Shown: piece after piece, positions 62,242-64,000 of the stretch
How the letters are laid out: each line of letters starts with the position of its first letter
Position numbering within the stretch: position 1 is the stretch's first letter
Source: Saccharopolyspora erythraea NRRL 2338
GTDB lineage: Bacteria > Actinomycetota > Actinomycetes > Mycobacteriales > Pseudonocardiaceae
Direction: 5' to 3'
NCBI RefSeq assembly: GCF_000062885.1
Contig: NC_009142.1
Span: forward strand, 5,135,584 to 5,199,583
DNA length: 64,000 nt
Position numbers and translations under genes: made by a program
Notes under the pieces: generated by a model
Seen by the model: the letters and a program-made list of their open reading frames with translations, nothing else
Database searches by the model: none
Told to the model about the DNA's origin: nothing

Positions 62242-63899
62242 CCTTCCTACGCGCGGACCGGATCACCGAGGCGATCGCCGAGGGCGCCGAGGCGCTGTTC
62301 GCCGCGCAGCGCGAGGACGGGGTGTTCGACTACGGCGGCGCGAGCCTGACCTCGACGCTCGGCACGGTCGGCGCGGTGTGCGCGCTGCACTTCGCCGATC
62401 CCGGAGGGGCGGCGGACCTGATCGAGGCCGGCGTGGGCTGGCTCAAGCGCACGCAGGGAGCCGACGGGGGCTGGGCGATGGTGCCCGGCGAGGCGTCCGA
62501 GGCCGGGCCGACGGCGGTGGCGTCGGCCGTGCTGCACCTGGTGGACCCGCGCGGCAGCGCCGCCGCGGTCGAGGCCGGCCAGGAGTGGATGCGCGGGTTC
62601 GGTGGCCTGGAAGCGATCCCGCACCCGGAGGTCGTCGCGTGGTGCCGCCAGTTCTACGGCTTCGCCGGCTGGCTCGACCCGCGCGAGATGCGGCGGTTCC
62701 CGCTCGAGCTCGCGCTGCTGCCCGGGCTGTACCGGAAGCTGTTCGACCTGCGCGCGCCGATGGTCTCCGCGCTCGGGCTGGCCCAGACGCGGCACAAGCC
62801 GCTGACGCGGGTCCAGCGCTCGTTGTCGAAGCTCGCGGAGCCGAACGCGCTCGCGGTCATCCGGCAGGTCTACGAGCACGAGGGCAGCACCGGTGGCTGG
62901 TGCGAGGACGCCTGGGTGACCGGACTGGTGTGCGCCGGGCTCGCGCGTGCCGGCCTGGGCGAGGACATGGTCGACGGCGCCGTCGGCTGGTTCCGGCGGA
63001 CGGCCGCGCCCGACGGCTCGTGGTCGAGCGGGCCGCTGGACCTGACGTGGTCGATGTACGCCACCGCCGGGCTGATCGAAGCGGGTTACGCGCAGGACCC
63101 CCGGCTGGTCCCGGTCAAGGAGCTTTTCCTGCGCCTGCAACAGGACCGGCCGTTCACCGCGTTCGGCTGCCCGCCCGGGTTCTGGGGCTGGTCGGGCTCC
63201 CGGGGCTGGCCCGCGACGCTGGAGACCGGCGAGATCCTGTCCGCGCTGAGCCACCTGCCCGGAGCGGACCAGGCCGACGCCATGCGCCGCGGCGTCACGT
63301 GGCTGACGCTGCAGCAGGACACCCGCGGCTCGTGGGGCCTGTGCGTGCGCAACACCAGGGTGGCCAACAGCGGGCCGTGCCCGCACATGACCGCGCAGGC
63401 CGTCGACGGACTGCTCGACTCGGGCGTGCCCGCCGACGACCGCCGCGTGCGCCGGGCGCTGCGCTGGCTGGGCCGGGCGCAGCGCCCGGACGGCAGCTTC
63501 GAGTCCGTCTGGTACCGCATGCACACCGCGGGCACCTCGGCGGTGCTCCGGACGCTGGCCAAGGCCGGTGCCGCCGACGGCGAGCCGGCACGTCGCGCGC
63601 GGGCGTGGCTGGAACGCACGCGGCTGGCCGACGGCTCGTGGGGCACCGGCGACGGCACGCCCGGGACGGTCGAGGAGACCGGCTGGGCGGTGTCGGCGCT
63701 GCTGGCCGCCGGCGCGGAGCCGGAAGCCGTTCGGTCCGGTGTGGACTGGTTGCTGGAGCACCGGCTGCCCACCGGCGGCTGGCCGGCCGCCAACGTCAAC
63801 GAGTACGTGCGGCACGTCTCCCGGTACCCGAATCCCGCGCTGGCGCACGGTCTGGCGCTCCGGGCCCTCGCCCGCTACCGGAAGGCGGTGGCGCGATGA
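62238..63899 (+). CDS. Squalene-cyclase-like QW-repeat protein lacking the DxDD motif
   Basis: 553-aa alpha6-alpha6 barrel protein resembling class II terpene cyclases and prenyltransferase/squalene oxidase repeats. Repeats of the QW type include LKRTQGADGGWAM, FRRTAAPDGSW, LTLQQDTRGSWGL, LGRAQRPDGSFESVW, LERTRLADGSWGTGDG and LLEHRLPTGGW. The acid motif DxDD expected of squalene/diterpene cyclases is absent. The corresponding position reads PLDLTWSMYAT (Asp268). Length matches bacterial class II diterpene-type cyclases. It may use another acid, or cyclise a prenylated product made by UbiA. It overlaps the UbiA gene by 4 bp. Confidence 0.85.
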   Translation: MTFLRADRITEAIAEGAEALFAAQREDGVFDYGGASLTSTLGTVGAVCALHFADPGGAADLIEAGVGWLKRTQGADGGWAMVPGEASEAGPTAVASAVLHLVDPRGSAAAVEAGQEWMRGFGGLEAIPHPEVVAWCRQFYGFAGWLDPREMRRFPLELALLPGLYRKLFDLRAPMVSALGLAQTRHKPLTRVQRSLSKLAEPNALAVIRQVYEHEGSTGGWCEDAWVTGLVCAGLARAGLGEDMVDGAVGWFRRTAAPDGSWSSGPLDLTWSMYATAGLIEAGYAQDPRLVPVKELFLRLQQDRPFTAFGCPPGFWGWSGSRGWPATLETGEILSALSHLPGADQADAMRRGVTWLTLQQDTRGSWGLCVRNTRVANSGPCPHMTAQAVDGLLDSGVPADDRRVRRALRWLGRAQRPDGSFESVWYRMHTAGTSAVLRTLAKAGAADGEPARRARAWLERTRLADGSWGTGDGTPGTVEETGWAVSALLAAGAEPEAVRSGVDWLLEHRLPTGGWPAANVNEYVRHVSRYPNPALAHGLALRALARYRKAVAR

Positions 63900-64000
63900 C
63901 CTACGACGTCGTGGTGTGCGGCGCCGGCGTCGCCGGGCTGGCGGCCGCGTGCGCCCTGGGCCGGCTGGGCAGGCGCGTGCTGCTGCTGGACAAGCAGGAG
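63896..64000 (+). CDS. FAD-dependent oxidoreductase (5' part)
   Basis: Only the first 35 codons are in the window. MTYDVVVCGAGVAGLAAACALGRLG (read as a GxGxxG FAD-binding loop) then RRVLLLDKQE define a GR2-family flavoprotein, such as a geranylgeranyl reductase, squalene epoxidase-like or aromatic monooxygenase. The start overlaps the cyclase stop by 4 bp, so it belongs to the same operon. It could epoxidise or reduce the prenyl chain before cyclisation. Confidence 0.8.
   Translation, partial: MTYDVVVCGAGVAGLAAACALGRLGRRVLLLDKQE

Overview
The window is about 70% GC throughout, with dense GC3-rich genes, GTG/TTG starts, many 4-bp ATGA overlaps and actinobacterial regulator families. It reads as one stretch of an actinomycete chromosome, most likely Pseudonocardiaceae and perhaps Saccharopolyspora; the genus is inference. 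No rRNA, tRNA, CRISPR array, transposase or replication origin was recognised.

Layout. (A) 1-2612: 3' part of a sugar ABC importer operon (binding protein, two permeases). (B) 2876-6936: a lipoprotein L,D-transpeptidase and a secreted GH2 glycosidase with a LamG tail. (C) 7090-16751: an aldarate (galactarate/talarate-type) catabolic region with two ACS-family MFS importers, an enolase-superfamily dehydratase, a DapA-like lyase, a D-2-hydroxyacid dehydrogenase, two SDRs, a RidA-like protein, and GntR and MmyB-type regulators. (D) 16826-21015: a BCCT transporter, a tartrate/D-malate dehydrogenase-type enzyme and a LysR regulator. (E) 21226-22922: a DUF5997 protein divergent from a DNA-binding-domain-less LysR effector-domain protein, then a GYD protein. 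(F) 22984-29133: a lanthipeptide locus with a 56-aa Cys-rich precursor, a tripartite lyase/kinase/cyclase synthetase whose zinc site reads Cys / Cys-Cys, a divergent ABC exporter, and a MauE-like plus thioredoxin-like redox pair. (G) 29139-33513: a three-subunit molybdenum hydroxylase divergent from a TetR regulator, with two palindromic operators between them. (H) 33794-36526: an AbgT transporter and a carboxypeptidase G2-like M20 hydrolase. (I) 36625-40258: small secreted proteins, a possible GPP34 remnant, a DUF4185 protein, a zinc-free ribosomal protein L36 behind a Zur-like palindrome, a VOC protein and a probable 37-aa small protein. (J) 40289-49460: a LacI regulator, a perfect 28-bp operator, and a tightly coupled operon joining a branched-chain-amino-acid-type ABC importer to Gfo/Idh, DUF993 and TIM-barrel sugar enzymes. 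(K) 49479-55753: secreted lectin-like, sugar dehydrogenase-LamG and propeller-like proteins plus a DHA2 efflux pump. (L) 55945-64000: a Rox-type rifamycin monooxygenase divergent from a glycosyltransferase, with a rifamycin-associated-element-like palindrome between them. It is followed by a translationally coupled terpenoid operon (aminotransferase, polyprenyl synthase, UbiA prenyltransferase, QW-repeat cyclase lacking DxDD, FAD oxidoreductase) that runs off the end.

The two strongest candidates for undescribed biology are the lanthipeptide locus (F) and the terpenoid operon (L). The lanthipeptide locus has a three-Cys cyclase site, a five-Cys core with no recognised relative and a linked redox pair. 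The terpenoid operon has a noncanonical cyclase, a prenyl synthase with an altered second Asp-rich motif, and an aminotransferase.
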